DNA of 64,000 nucleotides from Fulvivirga sediminis (GTDB taxonomy: Bacteria; Bacteroidota; Bacteroidia; Cytophagales; Cyclobacteriaceae). The DNA lies in NCBI RefSeq assembly GCF_016757215.1, contig NZ_JAESIY010000009.1, positions 1 to 64,000 on the forward strand. Reading direction: 5' to 3'. The position numbers and the translations under genes were made by a program. Of the stretch, positions 1 through 7,986 are shown one piece after another. Each line of letters opens with the position of its first letter. Within the stretch, counting starts at the first letter, position 1. The notes under the pieces are model-generated. The model saw only the letters and a program-made list of their open reading frames with translations, was not told where the DNA came from and did not search any database.

Positions 1-25
1 ATAAACAAAACCAATCTAAATGTGC

Positions 26-796
26 TTAATTTATTGTCCAGTTTTTTGTTGCAAATCCAATGGTAGGCCTGGGTATTTCTTTCTTGCCTGAAGGAATGTC
101 AGCAAAGTATTCCTCTATCCACTTCTTGGTTTGTTCAATATCTAAATCACCAGCAACAGAAAGGGTGGCATTTTCCGGCACATAAAAAGTTTTATAAAAA
201 TCCCTAAACTCGTCAATAGTAGCAGCATTTAAATGGTCTAATGAGCCAATGGTAGTCCAACGATAAGGATGAACCTTATAAGCTCTTTTGCTTATTTCTG
301 CCAAAATAGATCCGTAAGGCTGATTATCAATACGTTGCCTTTTTTCTTCTTTTACGACTTCTCTTTGCGTTTCTACTCCTACTTCATCAATCTTGGAATG
401 CATTAAACGCTCAGACTCCAGCCACAAGCCTAACTTCAACTCATTAGAAGGAAGCACTTCATAGTAAAAAGTTCTATCATTAGAGGTGTTCGCGTTATTG
501 TTTCCACCAGCATTAGTGATGTACTTATCAAACTCTCCTCGAGCTACATTCTCTGATCCTTCAAACAGAAGGTGTTCAAAAAAATGAGCAAATCCTGTTC
601 TTGTAGAATCTTCGTTTTTAGAGCCTACATGATACATTATAGTTACTGCCACAATGGGCGTGCTATGATCTTGGTGTAATATTACATGCAACCCGTTATC
701 CAAATCATATTCAGTAAATTCAATTTTGTTTTCTTGTGCATTTGCTCCTAAGCTAAGGAACAGACCTACAAGAAAAATCATAATCCTTTTTCTCAT
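26..796 (-). CDS. M16 family zinc peptidase, N-terminal half only (short)
   Basis: Secreted insulinase/pitrilysin-type metallopeptidase. A signal peptide covers about residues 1-20 (ends GANAQ). The inverted zinc motif HFFEH is at 71-75, and the downstream EE pair in REVVKEEKR near residue 150 supplies the third ligand. The GDLD segment near 217 ends the first M16 domain. The frame closes after 256 residues, whereas single-subunit bacterial M16 proteins usually exceed 400 residues, so the second (inactive, substrate-clamping) domain is missing. A run of six A lies just before the stop, and another frame stays open from there to the window edge, so a frameshift or a broken gene is possible; only 25 bases remain to judge. 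It is probably periplasmic. It lies 30 bp downstream of the sugar kinase gene on the same strand. Confidence 0.85.
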   Translation of the reverse strand: MRKRIMIFLVGLFLSLGANAQENKIEFTEYDLDNGLHVILHQDHSTPIVAVTIMYHVGSKNEDSTRTGFAHFFEHLLFEGSENVARGEFDKYITNAGGNNNANTSNDRTFYYEVLPSNELKLGLWLESERLMHSKIDEVGVETQREVVKEEKRQRIDNQPYGSILAEISKRAYKVHPYRWTTIGSLDHLNAATIDEFRDFYKTFYVPENATLSVAGDLDIEQTKKWIEEYFADIPSGKKEIPRPTIGFATKNWTIN

Positions 797-826
797 ACTG
801 TTTAGGTGGTTAGATTGGTCGTTGCT

Positions 827-1828
827 TTAATTTTCAAAAAGATGAGAAAGTATTTCTTTAGCCTCATGCAATTCCAACCTTGGACCAAAGCGTGAAACAA
901 TTTTTGAAGAAGCCAAACTAGCTATCTTTCCCGCCTCGGCATAGCTGTGCCCATTAGTAATGCCATAAAGAAATGCTCCTGCAAACATATCTCCTGCTCC
1001 GTTGGTGTCTACAGCTTTCACCTCATACGGTTCTATATCAATAAAGGTGTCACCATCAAAAATGGTAGCTCCATTCTCCCCCATGGTGATAGCAAATCTT
1101 TTAGCAACTTTCTTGAGCTCCTCTCTTGCTTCATTTAAAGTACTTTCACCTGTGAAAAGCATGGCTTCTTCTTCATTACAGAAAAGAAGATCTACACTAG
1201 CTCCTACTACTTGCTGCATTGGTTCTTTGAAATACTTAACCATACTAGGGTCAGAGAAAGTCAGAGCTACTTTTGTTCCTGAATCTTCAGCTATCTTTTT
1301 AGCATACTTCATGGCTTCCTGACCATTCTCTGAAGTGATCAGATATCCTTCAATATACAAGTAAGAAGAATCCTTAATTTTGCTTGCATCAACCTGTTCT
1401 TTAGAAAAAGTAGTTGAAATACCCAGGAAAGTATTCATAGTTCGGTTAGCATCAGGCGTGGTCATAACCAGACATTTTCCTGTAATTCCTTCCTCTCGGC
1501 TACCTTCCTGCAGGTTAGTATCTACACCGTTTTCCTTAAGGTCTTTCAAATAGAAATCTCCCATTTCATCATTAGATACCTTACAGTTATAAAAGCAATT
1601 ACCTCCAAACTGACTAGCTGCAATGATAGTATTGGCGGCAGAACCTCCACATTTCTTATCAGCATTAGGCAAATTAATGGCATTCATTAATTCAAACTGA
1701 CGTTCCTCTTCCACGAGGGTCATTAGTCCTTTTTCCACATTATACTTTTCCAGAAATTGGTCATTTACTTCAGTAACAATATCTACTAAAGCATTTCCCA
1801 TTCCGTAAACGTCATATTTCTTTTTCAT
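827..1828 (-). CDS. PfkB-family sugar/adenosine kinase
   Basis: Cytoplasmic ribokinase-fold kinase of 333 residues, the usual length for the family. The N-terminal substrate-binding signature GMGNALVDIV is at residues 9-18 and GGSAANT follows near 61. The C-terminal PfkB signature DTNGAGDMFAGAF starts at residue 274, with the catalytic base at D280 and the anion hole formed by GAGD. Bacteroidota homologues are usually annotated as adenosine kinase or carbohydrate kinase; the exact substrate cannot be fixed from sequence. It would phosphorylate a nucleoside or sugar hydroxyl using ATP. The gene reads into the M16 peptidase gene with a short gap, so the two may be cotranscribed, although no functional link is obvious. 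Confidence 0.9.
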   Translation of the reverse strand: MKKKYDVYGMGNALVDIVTEVNDQFLEKYNVEKGLMTLVEEERQFELMNAINLPNADKKCGGSAANTIIAASQFGGNCFYNCKVSNDEMGDFYLKDLKENGVDTNLQEGSREEGITGKCLVMTTPDANRTMNTFLGISTTFSKEQVDASKIKDSSYLYIEGYLITSENGQEAMKYAKKIAEDSGTKVALTFSDPSMVKYFKEPMQQVVGASVDLLFCNEEEAMLFTGESTLNEAREELKKVAKRFAITMGENGATIFDGDTFIDIEPYEVKAVDTNGAGDMFAGAFLYGITNGHSYAEAGKIASLASSKIVSRFGPRLELHEAKEILSHLFEN

Positions 1829-2217
1829 AAATTCTTATTTAATAAAACCTTATTAATTTAATCTTTTATAATATTATTCAAAATTCACTAGAATAGCCTC
1901 TCGATTATTGCTGGATTTACAGAACCATGATACTTCAATACAATTCTTTTGAAGATTACTATACCGGCGGTTCCTAAAAGTGCGAAATAAGCTATTACTA
2001 TTTAGTTTGTTTTTACCGTTTATAAAATCGGGCAATCGCCGCTGGATAAATAGAGAAAATATGAAACAAAGCAGTAATAACATGTTAATGATAACTGGTA
2101 GAAGCCTCACTTTCAATAAACATCCATAATTGCTACTTTCTTGGTGCTTTTAGTGGGAGCATGCCCAATATGCGGAGTATCCAAACTCCAGGAATACTTC
2201 TTTAGGAAAACCACATT
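1829..2217. other. Intergenic stretch with no confident gene
   Basis: This 389-base gap separates two minus-strand genes. It holds an 80-codon minus-strand frame (1874-2116) that would need a TTG start and matches nothing I recognise; it begins with a hydrophobic segment and then becomes basic and Ser/Asn-rich. Just upstream, the reading frame of the glycerophosphodiesterase stays open for 34 further codons after its TGA stop (2116-2217). Neither frame is convincing enough to call as a gene. No hairpin terminator or strong promoter motif stood out. Confidence 0.4.
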
Positions 2218-3117
2218 TCAGTGCTTATCTGGCATCTTTATATCCACATTAAGGCCCATTGCTTTAGTCTTGTTTGGATAATCAGTAATAATGCCATCCA
2301 CACGCCACTTAAGCATTTTTTTCAAATCAGCCTCCTCATTTACCGTCCAAGGGATCACTTGAATGCCCATTTTGTGAAGCTCTCGTACTCTCCCTTCCGT
2401 CAATAAGTTAAAATCAGGACTATAAATATGTGGTTTAAAGCCCAGATTGGCCAGATTAGTAGTAATAGAACGGTCATTTTCCACCAAAGCGGCCAATTTC
2501 ACATCGGGGTAATGTTCATGCCAGTATTGCAGAACTCTAAAATCAAATGACTGGATAATAATACGTTCCCATGGCAAATATTGGTCTATCAGATCGTACA
2601 CTAACTTAGAAAACTCCGCCGGTGCCGGGTGCAATTCATTATCTCCCTGAGCATCACTTTTTATCTCAATATTATAGTTGACTTCATATTGAGTGTAACT
2701 CTTAATATGCTTTTCAGCCTCCTTGATCACATCACTCAACAGAGGTTTATTAATGGCAATTTTTTGCTGCTCTGGAAATCTGGTACTATTAAGACTGCCG
2801 CAGTCAAACTGCTTTACCTCATCATAATTCATTTTATAAATAATGAACTGATGCTCATCCTTGATCTTGCTATTATCCACATTCACACAGATGCCGGGAG
2901 AAATCCATGGATCATGAGAGACAACCACTTTTTTATCTTTGGTAATCACCACATCCATCTCAAGCGTGGTAACTCCCTGGTCTAAGGCGTAAATAAAAGC
3001 AGGGATGGTATTTTCTGGCATCATGCCCCTTGCTCCGCGATGACCTTGAATATCTGTTTTTTGTGCATTCATTGAATATGATATCAACAAAAAGAAAACC
3101 GCAATTATGTGTTTCAT
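2218..3117 (-). CDS. Glycerophosphodiester phosphodiesterase, secreted
   Basis: Hydrolyses glycerophosphodiesters (lipid breakdown products) to glycerol-3-phosphate and an alcohol. A signal peptide spans about residues 1-19 (ends SMNAQ). The GDPD catalytic set is visible: GHRGARG with H26-R27, E34 in PENT, E53 and D55 in LEMDV, and the second catalytic His in SHDP near 68. The C-terminal motif GIITDYPNK is typical of the family end, and the 299-residue length fits. Export suggests periplasmic phosphate and glycerol scavenging, which agrees with the phosphate transporter gene 1.1 kb away on the other strand. It is transcribed alone on the minus strand with a 174-base upstream gap. Function is confident; the exact substrate is not. 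Confidence 0.93.
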   Translation of the reverse strand: MKHIIAVFFLLISYSMNAQKTDIQGHRGARGMMPENTIPAFIYALDQGVTTLEMDVVITKDKKVVVSHDPWISPGICVNVDNSKIKDEHQFIIYKMNYDEVKQFDCGSLNSTRFPEQQKIAINKPLLSDVIKEAEKHIKSYTQYEVNYNIEIKSDAQGDNELHPAPAEFSKLVYDLIDQYLPWERIIIQSFDFRVLQYWHEHYPDVKLAALVENDRSITTNLANLGFKPHIYSPDFNLLTEGRVRELHKMGIQVIPWTVNEEADLKKMLKWRVDGIITDYPNKTKAMGLNVDIKMPDKH

Positions 3118-3291
3118 TCTAGTAAGATTTCAAATAATATAGTCGCCATAAATGTACAACTAAACCAACTTTATTCTAAAATACTGACTTTAAAAGGTGA
3201 TCTTCATTACAAACAACCTATATTCAAACTTTATTATTTAAATATCATTTTTTCATTCTAATATTTTTTAAGCGCTTTATCCATTCTAAAA

Positions 3292-3915
3292 ATGAAGATA
3301 TATGCCATTAGTGGTTTAGGAGCTGACGAGCGGGCCTTTTATAAGCTTCAACTTCAATACCCAATAGTACACTTGCCATGGAAAACACCCCTACTTGGTG
3401 ACTCCTTACGCACTTATGCTCAACGCTTTGTTAATGACATAGATGATTCTAAGCCCTTTGCCCTATTAGGTTTATCATTTGGAGGAATGGTTGTAGTAGA
3501 AATAGGCAAAATATTGAAACCTGAAAAGACCATTATTATTTCCTCTGCACCTACTAAAAATGAACTACCTAATAGCTTGAGAATAATAGGTAGATTAGGA
3601 TTAACCAAATTAATGCAATTGGCTTAAACCTCCTAATATGATAGCTCATTGGCTATTTGGCGTCACAAACAAAGAGGACAAGCTTCTTCTCAATGAAATC
3701 ATCCGTGACACCGACCGTCAATTTCTCAAATGGGCACTACAAGAAATTATGCAATGGAATAATAGTGAACTTATACCTTTGTTAGCATTGCATGGTACTA
3801 AAGATCGACTAATACCTTGCTATAAAGAAGCCAGCAAGATAAAAAATGGGGGCACCTGATGGTAATTTCTCACTCAAAATCAATTTCGTCTATCATTAAC
3901 CACTACCTTTCATAA
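3292..3915 (+). pseudogene. Alpha/beta hydrolase gene broken by two single-base frameshifts
   Basis: Three consecutive frames together spell one small alpha/beta hydrolase of about 207 residues. The first (3292-3627) carries the nucleophile elbow GLSFGGM with its catalytic Ser. Continuation needs removal of one base near 3621-3622, after which the frame runs through LKPPNMIAHWLFG to the acid region HGTKDRLIP. It then needs one extra G in the five-G run at 3848-3852, after which GGHLMVISHS supplies the catalytic His and the reading ends at the TAA at 3913-3915. The +1 and -1 shifts cancel, so the last part is back in the first frame. All triad residues survive, so this is a recent pseudogene, a sequencing error at G runs, or a gene using recoding. 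As read, no intact enzyme is made. Confidence 0.8.
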
Positions 3916-4253
3916 TCGAAAAAAGCCTTGGGCAACCACCCCCAAGGCTCATCAAACCCGAAACTAAAGATCCTGACATACTGATCTAACCATCATATTC
4001 TACCTTCTAACAAAGGTATGTCAGCTAGCTTCTTAAAAAAACCAATATACTTATATCATATACGAAGACTGCTGATAATCTGGATCTTACAACATGAGAT
4101 TTCCTTGATCTCAACCTAGCAATAAATGTTTACTTAAATTAATCTACAGATTAAATACCCTTAACATTAATTAATTGTTAAGCTTAGTAAGAAAGTGTAA
4201 TAAAACGCCCATTTTCTTGTTAATTAGCTTCGAATTTAAACAACTGCGAGAGC
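3916..4253. other. Intergenic region with an unassigned minus-strand hairpin
   Basis: This 338-base AT-rich gap precedes the phosphate transporter. It contains a minus-strand terminator-like hairpin (listed separately) with an 11-codon minus-strand frame just upstream of it, and the presumed promoter of the transporter near the right end. A near match to the Bacteroidota -7 element, TAGCTTCG at 4225-4232, lies 22 bases before the GTG start. No further gene is visible. Confidence 0.5.
3919..3949 (-). terminator. Rho-independent terminator-like hairpin, minus strand, no gene feeding it
   Basis: A perfect 9-bp stem is formed by AGCCTTGGG (3924-3932) and CCCAAGGCT (3941-3949) around an 8-base loop. 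Read on the minus strand it is followed by a run of six T, the classic terminator layout; read on the plus strand there is no T run. No minus-strand protein gene lies upstream between here and 4253, so it may end a small RNA or be part of an attenuator. Confidence 0.6.
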
Positions 4254-6509
4254 GTGGAACAAGTCTATCTAATCCTAATCATTTTACTTTTTGCCTTGGC
4301 CATCACTGACCTCATAGTAGGAGTAAGTAACGATGCTGTTAATTTCCTTAACTCGGCCATCGGGTCAAAAGTAGCGACTCGACATGTCATTTTAATAATA
4401 GCCAGTATAGGTATTATTTTAGGAGCTACATTTTCATCTGGCATAATGGAAGTAGCTAGAAAAGGAATTTTTTTTCCTGACCACTTTTACTTTGCAGATG
4501 TAATGGTAATATTTCTGGCAGTAATGCTTACAGATATTATTCTGCTAGACCTTTTCAACACCTTTGCGATGCCCACCTCTACCACAGTTTCTATTGTGTT
4601 TGAGTTGTTGGGAGCATCTTTCGCAGTGGCATTAATGAAAACCTTGCAAGATGACTCCGGCCTCAGCATTATGCACCAGTACATTAATTTTCATAATGCG
4701 CTTACCATAGTTTCAAGCATATTCATATCGGTGGTGGTTTCCTTCACTGTAGGTATGATAGTACAGTATTTTAGTCGTGTACTTTTTACCTTCGAATATG
4801 AAAAAAGAATGAAAAATATTGGGGTAATATGGGCAGGTATTGCCCTTACTGCCATTAGTTATTTTTTAATAATAAAAGGTGTAAAAGGAAGCTCATTTAT
4901 ATCTGACGAAAAAATAGAATGGTTTGAACGTAACAGCCTTACAATAAGCATGTTCTCTTTTTTAGCATGGTCTGTCATCTTTTATATATTAAGAGAAGTA
5001 TTCAAAACCAATATTCTGAAAATAGTAGTACTATTTGGTACGTTTGCTTTAGCCATGGCGTTTGCAGGAAACGACCTGGTCAATTTTATAGGAGTACCCA
5101 TTGCAGGTTTAGAGTCATTTAAAGAGTGGAGTTCATCAGGTATAGATCCTCATGAACTATTTATGACTTCCCTGAGTAAACCTGTAAAAACGAATACCTA
5201 TCTACTTCTGGCGGCAGGTATAATTATGGTACTTACCTTGTGGTTTTCCAAAAAGGCGAAATCAGTAACCGAAACTGAAGTAAACCTAGGAAGACAGGAC
5301 TCTGGCAGCGAACGCTTCAAGGCTAATGCTGTCTCCCGAGGAATAGTACAGGGAGCCAGAGGAATAGGCAAGGGGCTTACTGCTGTAATTCCTAAAAAAA
5401 TACTTTCACAGCTGGAAGAAAATTTTGACAACGAAGTAACACTAAATACAGATGATGCTCCAGCTTTTGACTTGGTACGTGCATCAGTAAACCTTACTGT
5501 AGCAAGTATATTAATAGCATTTGCTACTTCTCTGAAGTTGCCTTTATCCACCACCTATGTTTCTTTTATGGTAGCCATGGGCTCTTCACTTTCTGATCGT
5601 GCTTGGGGCAGAGATAGTGCCGTTTACAGGGTGTCTGGGGTTCTCAATGTGATTTTGGGCTGGCTAGGCACAGCTGTAATCGCCTTTATAATATCCAGCT
5701 TTTTTGCCTTTTTGATTTTTCAAGTGGGCTTATCTATGGTAGCGGTAATATTAGTAGTGGCCGTGATCACTATCTATCGCAGCTTCACCTATCACAAAGA
5801 AGCCGAAAGGAAAAAAACATTGGCAGAAAAGCTGCTCGCACAAACCTCACTTATACCTGTAAATAAGGCATTAATAGAAGCAAATAAGAGAACAAGAGAA
5901 AACTTGAGCTTAGTTAACGAACTATACAAAGAATCTATTGGAGGCCTATTAATAGAAAAGAAAAAGCCACTAAAAAAATCGCGCAAAACACTGAATGATC
6001 TAATAGACAAAAATGAAAAATTCAAGGCCAATTTAATTAAATTCATTAATCGCATGGATGAAAACGAAGGTAATACCAGTAAAATCTATTTGTCCATTTA
6101 TGATCTTGAGCAGGACTTCACACATTCCATTAAATTTATAATAGATGAAAGTTTGAATCATGTGAAAAATATGCACTCTTCTCTCGCCGAAAAACAAGTG
6201 GAAGGCCTCAATAAGCTTACCGAAAACTTCACTCTCTTTATTACTCAGGCAGTAGATGTACTGGAAGAAAATAACAATAAGAAAATGAATTCTCTTATTA
6301 CTCAAAAAAGGATAGTCTTAGATCAAATTTTATCTTTAATGGAATTTCAGATTAAAGAGGTAAGAAAAAAAGGTCAGAGTAAAAGAACTTCTACCCTATT
6401 TTTTAATATTCTTCTAGAAACTAAAGAGATGGTAAATACTACAAGCCGATTTATAAAAGTATTTAAAAAGGCAGGTTTCAACGGACACACTAAAACTCTA
6501 GAATTATAG
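4254..6509 (+). CDS. PiT-family inorganic phosphate transporter with PhoU-like tail
   Basis: Low-affinity phosphate/cation symporter of the inner membrane. The start is GTG at 4254. The two inverted PiT signatures are visible: VSNDAVNFLNSAIGS at about residues 24-38 and AGNDLVNFIGVPIAG near 270-284. Helices run to about residue 525, interrupted by a hydrophilic loop near 340-395. From about 530 to 751 the protein is a soluble, charged helical domain resembling PhoU; the total of 751 residues is far longer than classic Pit proteins (about 420-500), where PhoU or Pit-accessory protein is often a separate gene. The fused tail would be a built-in regulator. The gene stands alone and ends at a bidirectional terminator. 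Confidence 0.9.
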   Translation: MEQVYLILIILLFALAITDLIVGVSNDAVNFLNSAIGSKVATRHVILIIASIGIILGATFSSGIMEVARKGIFFPDHFYFADVMVIFLAVMLTDIILLDLFNTFAMPTSTTVSIVFELLGASFAVALMKTLQDDSGLSIMHQYINFHNALTIVSSIFISVVVSFTVGMIVQYFSRVLFTFEYEKRMKNIGVIWAGIALTAISYFLIIKGVKGSSFISDEKIEWFERNSLTISMFSFLAWSVIFYILREVFKTNILKIVVLFGTFALAMAFAGNDLVNFIGVPIAGLESFKEWSSSGIDPHELFMTSLSKPVKTNTYLLLAAGIIMVLTLWFSKKAKSVTETEVNLGRQDSGSERFKANAVSRGIVQGARGIGKGLTAVIPKKILSQLEENFDNEVTLNTDDAPAFDLVRASVNLTVASILIAFATSLKLPLSTTYVSFMVAMGSSLSDRAWGRDSAVYRVSGVLNVILGWLGTAVIAFIISSFFAFLIFQVGLSMVAVILVVAVITIYRSFTYHKEAERKKTLAEKLLAQTSLIPVNKALIEANKRTRENLSLVNELYKESIGGLLIEKKKPLKKSRKTLNDLIDKNEKFKANLIKFINRMDENEGNTSKIYLSIYDLEQDFTHSIKFIIDESLNHVKNMHSSLAEKQVEGLNKLTENFTLFITQAVDVLEENNNKKMNSLITQKRIVLDQILSLMEFQIKEVRKKGQSKRTSTLFFNILLETKEMVNTTSRFIKVFKKAGFNGHTKTLEL

Positions 6510-6537
6510 AAAATAAGTATTAATTGTAATATATAAG

Positions 6538-6565
6538 AAAGCTGCTCAGCAATGGGCAGCTTTTT
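6538..6565. terminator. Bidirectional terminator between phosphate transporter and anti-sigma gene
   Basis: Stem AAAGCTGC (6538-6545) pairs with GCAGCTTT (6556-6563) and is followed by T residues on the plus strand and A-rich DNA on the other side. It lies between two convergent genes and can serve both. Confidence 0.75.
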
Positions 6566-6569
6566 AACT

Positions 6570-7343
6570 TTATACAGCCCCCATTAACTGCATAGTTTCT
6601 AAAGTAGGACTTACACTTCCGCCTTTAGGCTCTACCGTGACAGCAAAAGCTGACGCTCCTTTTATGCTTTTCATTTTCAAAAGATGCTTTACCCCACTAT
6701 TAAACACACCAGCATCTACCGGTTTCCCATCTACTATGGCCCAAAGCTGATATTGTTTTTGCTTACTCAGCATGTCTAAAGAATTAATACTTAAATAAAC
6801 ATCTTCGGTAATTTCATTCCAGTAAACCAATGCTTGGGATTTTGGAGCATTATCGGTCCCATTCATGGATACACGCCTAAAGCGTGCATCTCGTAATATA
6901 TCAAAATCGCTTTCAACTTGATCTATCTTTTTATTGACCTGATTATAGTCTTGCGCTAACCGTTCATTTTGAGCAATAAGGCTACTGAGTTCATGCTCGG
7001 TATGTTTCCATTTATTATAGTAACTATAAGCCAGTACTAGGCTTACTGCCGCAATAGTTACTGATGCTGCTACGGCTAACCTCCATACTCCTAAATTTCT
7101 ACCATGTACTTCATGCTCGCCATCGTCTATTGCAGCCAAAACAGAGGCCTTCACTTGAGGACTTGGGGAAACCGCTGTTTCCAAAGCCAGATTTTCTAAA
7201 GAGAGTTCTACTTTATGGAGTTCCTCTTTAATTTCAGGGTATTTTTTTAAATTTTCGACCACCTCTAGCTCTTCCGAAGAACTCAATTCTCCGAGTGCAT
7301 AGGCCTCTAATATACCCGATGATATGTATTCTTGAATATTCAC
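6570..7343 (-). CDS. Anti-sigma factor, RskA-like
   Basis: Membrane-anchored anti-sigma factor of 257 residues. The N-terminal helical part (about 1-80, with ALGELSSSEELEVVE) is the region that binds the sigma factor. A single membrane helix lies near residues 86-108, followed by a coiled segment (115-150). The C-terminal RskA domain (about 165-257) contains VYWNEITEDVYLSI and YQLWAIVDGKPVDAGVF. The ATG overlaps the 3' end of the sigma gene by 4 bases, so the pair is translationally coupled. It would hold the sigma factor inactive at the membrane until a signal triggers release. The zinc-binding HxxxCxxC motif of ZAS-type anti-sigma factors is absent, as is usual for this Bacteroidota subgroup. 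Confidence 0.9.
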   Translation of the reverse strand: MNIQEYISSGILEAYALGELSSSEELEVVENLKKYPEIKEELHKVELSLENLALETAVSPSPQVKASVLAAIDDGEHEVHGRNLGVWRLAVAASVTIAAVSLVLAYSYYNKWKHTEHELSSLIAQNERLAQDYNQVNKKIDQVESDFDILRDARFRRVSMNGTDNAPKSQALVYWNEITEDVYLSINSLDMLSKQKQYQLWAIVDGKPVDAGVFNSGVKHLLKMKSIKGASAFAVTVEPKGGSVSPTLETMQLMGAV

Positions 7344-7897
7344 CTTACTCCTAACGCTTTTCTAAGGTTTATTAAAGCCATACGAAGACGAGTCTTAACC
7401 GTACCCAAAGGAATATTCTTTTCCTCAGAAACTTCAGATTGTGTATAGCCCTTAAAATAAATGAGATCAATAACCAGCCTTTCCTCTTCTCTCAGCTTGT
7501 CTAAAAACTTCTCAACGCCTATCGTATCAATATTTTGATGAACCAGATTATTTCGTTCGATATTATATACGTTATTGTTCAGCTCATCAGTTTTCTGAAC
7601 ACGCTTGATCTCTTTAGATCTAAGCTTATCAATCGCCAGGTTTCTGGTAAGATTAAGCATCCAGGTAAATAAGCGTCCTTTTTGGGCATCATAGTTCGCT
7701 ATCTTTTCCCAAATCTTCAAAAAGGCATCTTGTAATACCTCTTCAGCTACTTTTTCATCTACTACAATTCTTACTACAACACCATACAGGCTTGCGGAAT
7801 AATTTTCATACAAGTACTTCATGGCTATCTTGTTCCTATCCTTTAATAGAACAGCCAGCTCACTCTGATCCATATGGCCCTGCAGTGTTGTAGACAT
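7340..7897 (-). CDS. ECF RNA polymerase sigma factor (sigma-70 family)
   Basis: Extracytoplasmic-function sigma factor of 185 residues. Region 2 covers about residues 20-90 (EEVLQDAFLKIWEKI for core binding, then RLFTWMLNLTRNLAIDKLRS for -10 recognition). Region 4 covers about 127-183, with the helix-turn-helix GYTQSEVSEEKNIPLGTVKT and the conserved end LRKALG. No region 1 or 3 is present, as expected. It is followed by its cognate anti-sigma gene with a 4-base overlap. It resembles the sigma-K-like ECF group paired with RskA proteins. The regulon cannot be read from this window. Confidence 0.93.
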   Translation of the reverse strand: MSTTLQGHMDQSELAVLLKDRNKIAMKYLYENYSASLYGVVVRIVVDEKVAEEVLQDAFLKIWEKIANYDAQKGRLFTWMLNLTRNLAIDKLRSKEIKRVQKTDELNNNVYNIERNNLVHQNIDTIGVEKFLDKLREEERLVIDLIYFKGYTQSEVSEEKNIPLGTVKTRLRMALINLRKALGVR

Positions 7898-7920
7898 TAG
7901 ATTCTACAGCAAATAAGTCA

Positions 7921-7958
7921 ATAAAAACAAAAGCACCAATTCACACTGGTGCTTTTGT
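7921..7958 (-). terminator. Terminator of the lpd transcript
   Basis: ACAAAAGCACCA (7927-7938) and TGGTGCTTTTGT (7947-7958) form a perfect 12-bp stem with an 8-base loop. On the minus strand a T-rich run follows the stem. It separates lpd from the sigma-factor operon. Confidence 0.85.
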
Positions 7959-7986
7959 TTAATTTTTTAATGAAATAACTAAAATA

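Noticed and set aside
1874-2116. 80-codon minus-strand frame as a gene
   Set aside because: It needs a TTG start, has low-complexity basic composition, no recognisable family and no promoter or terminator.
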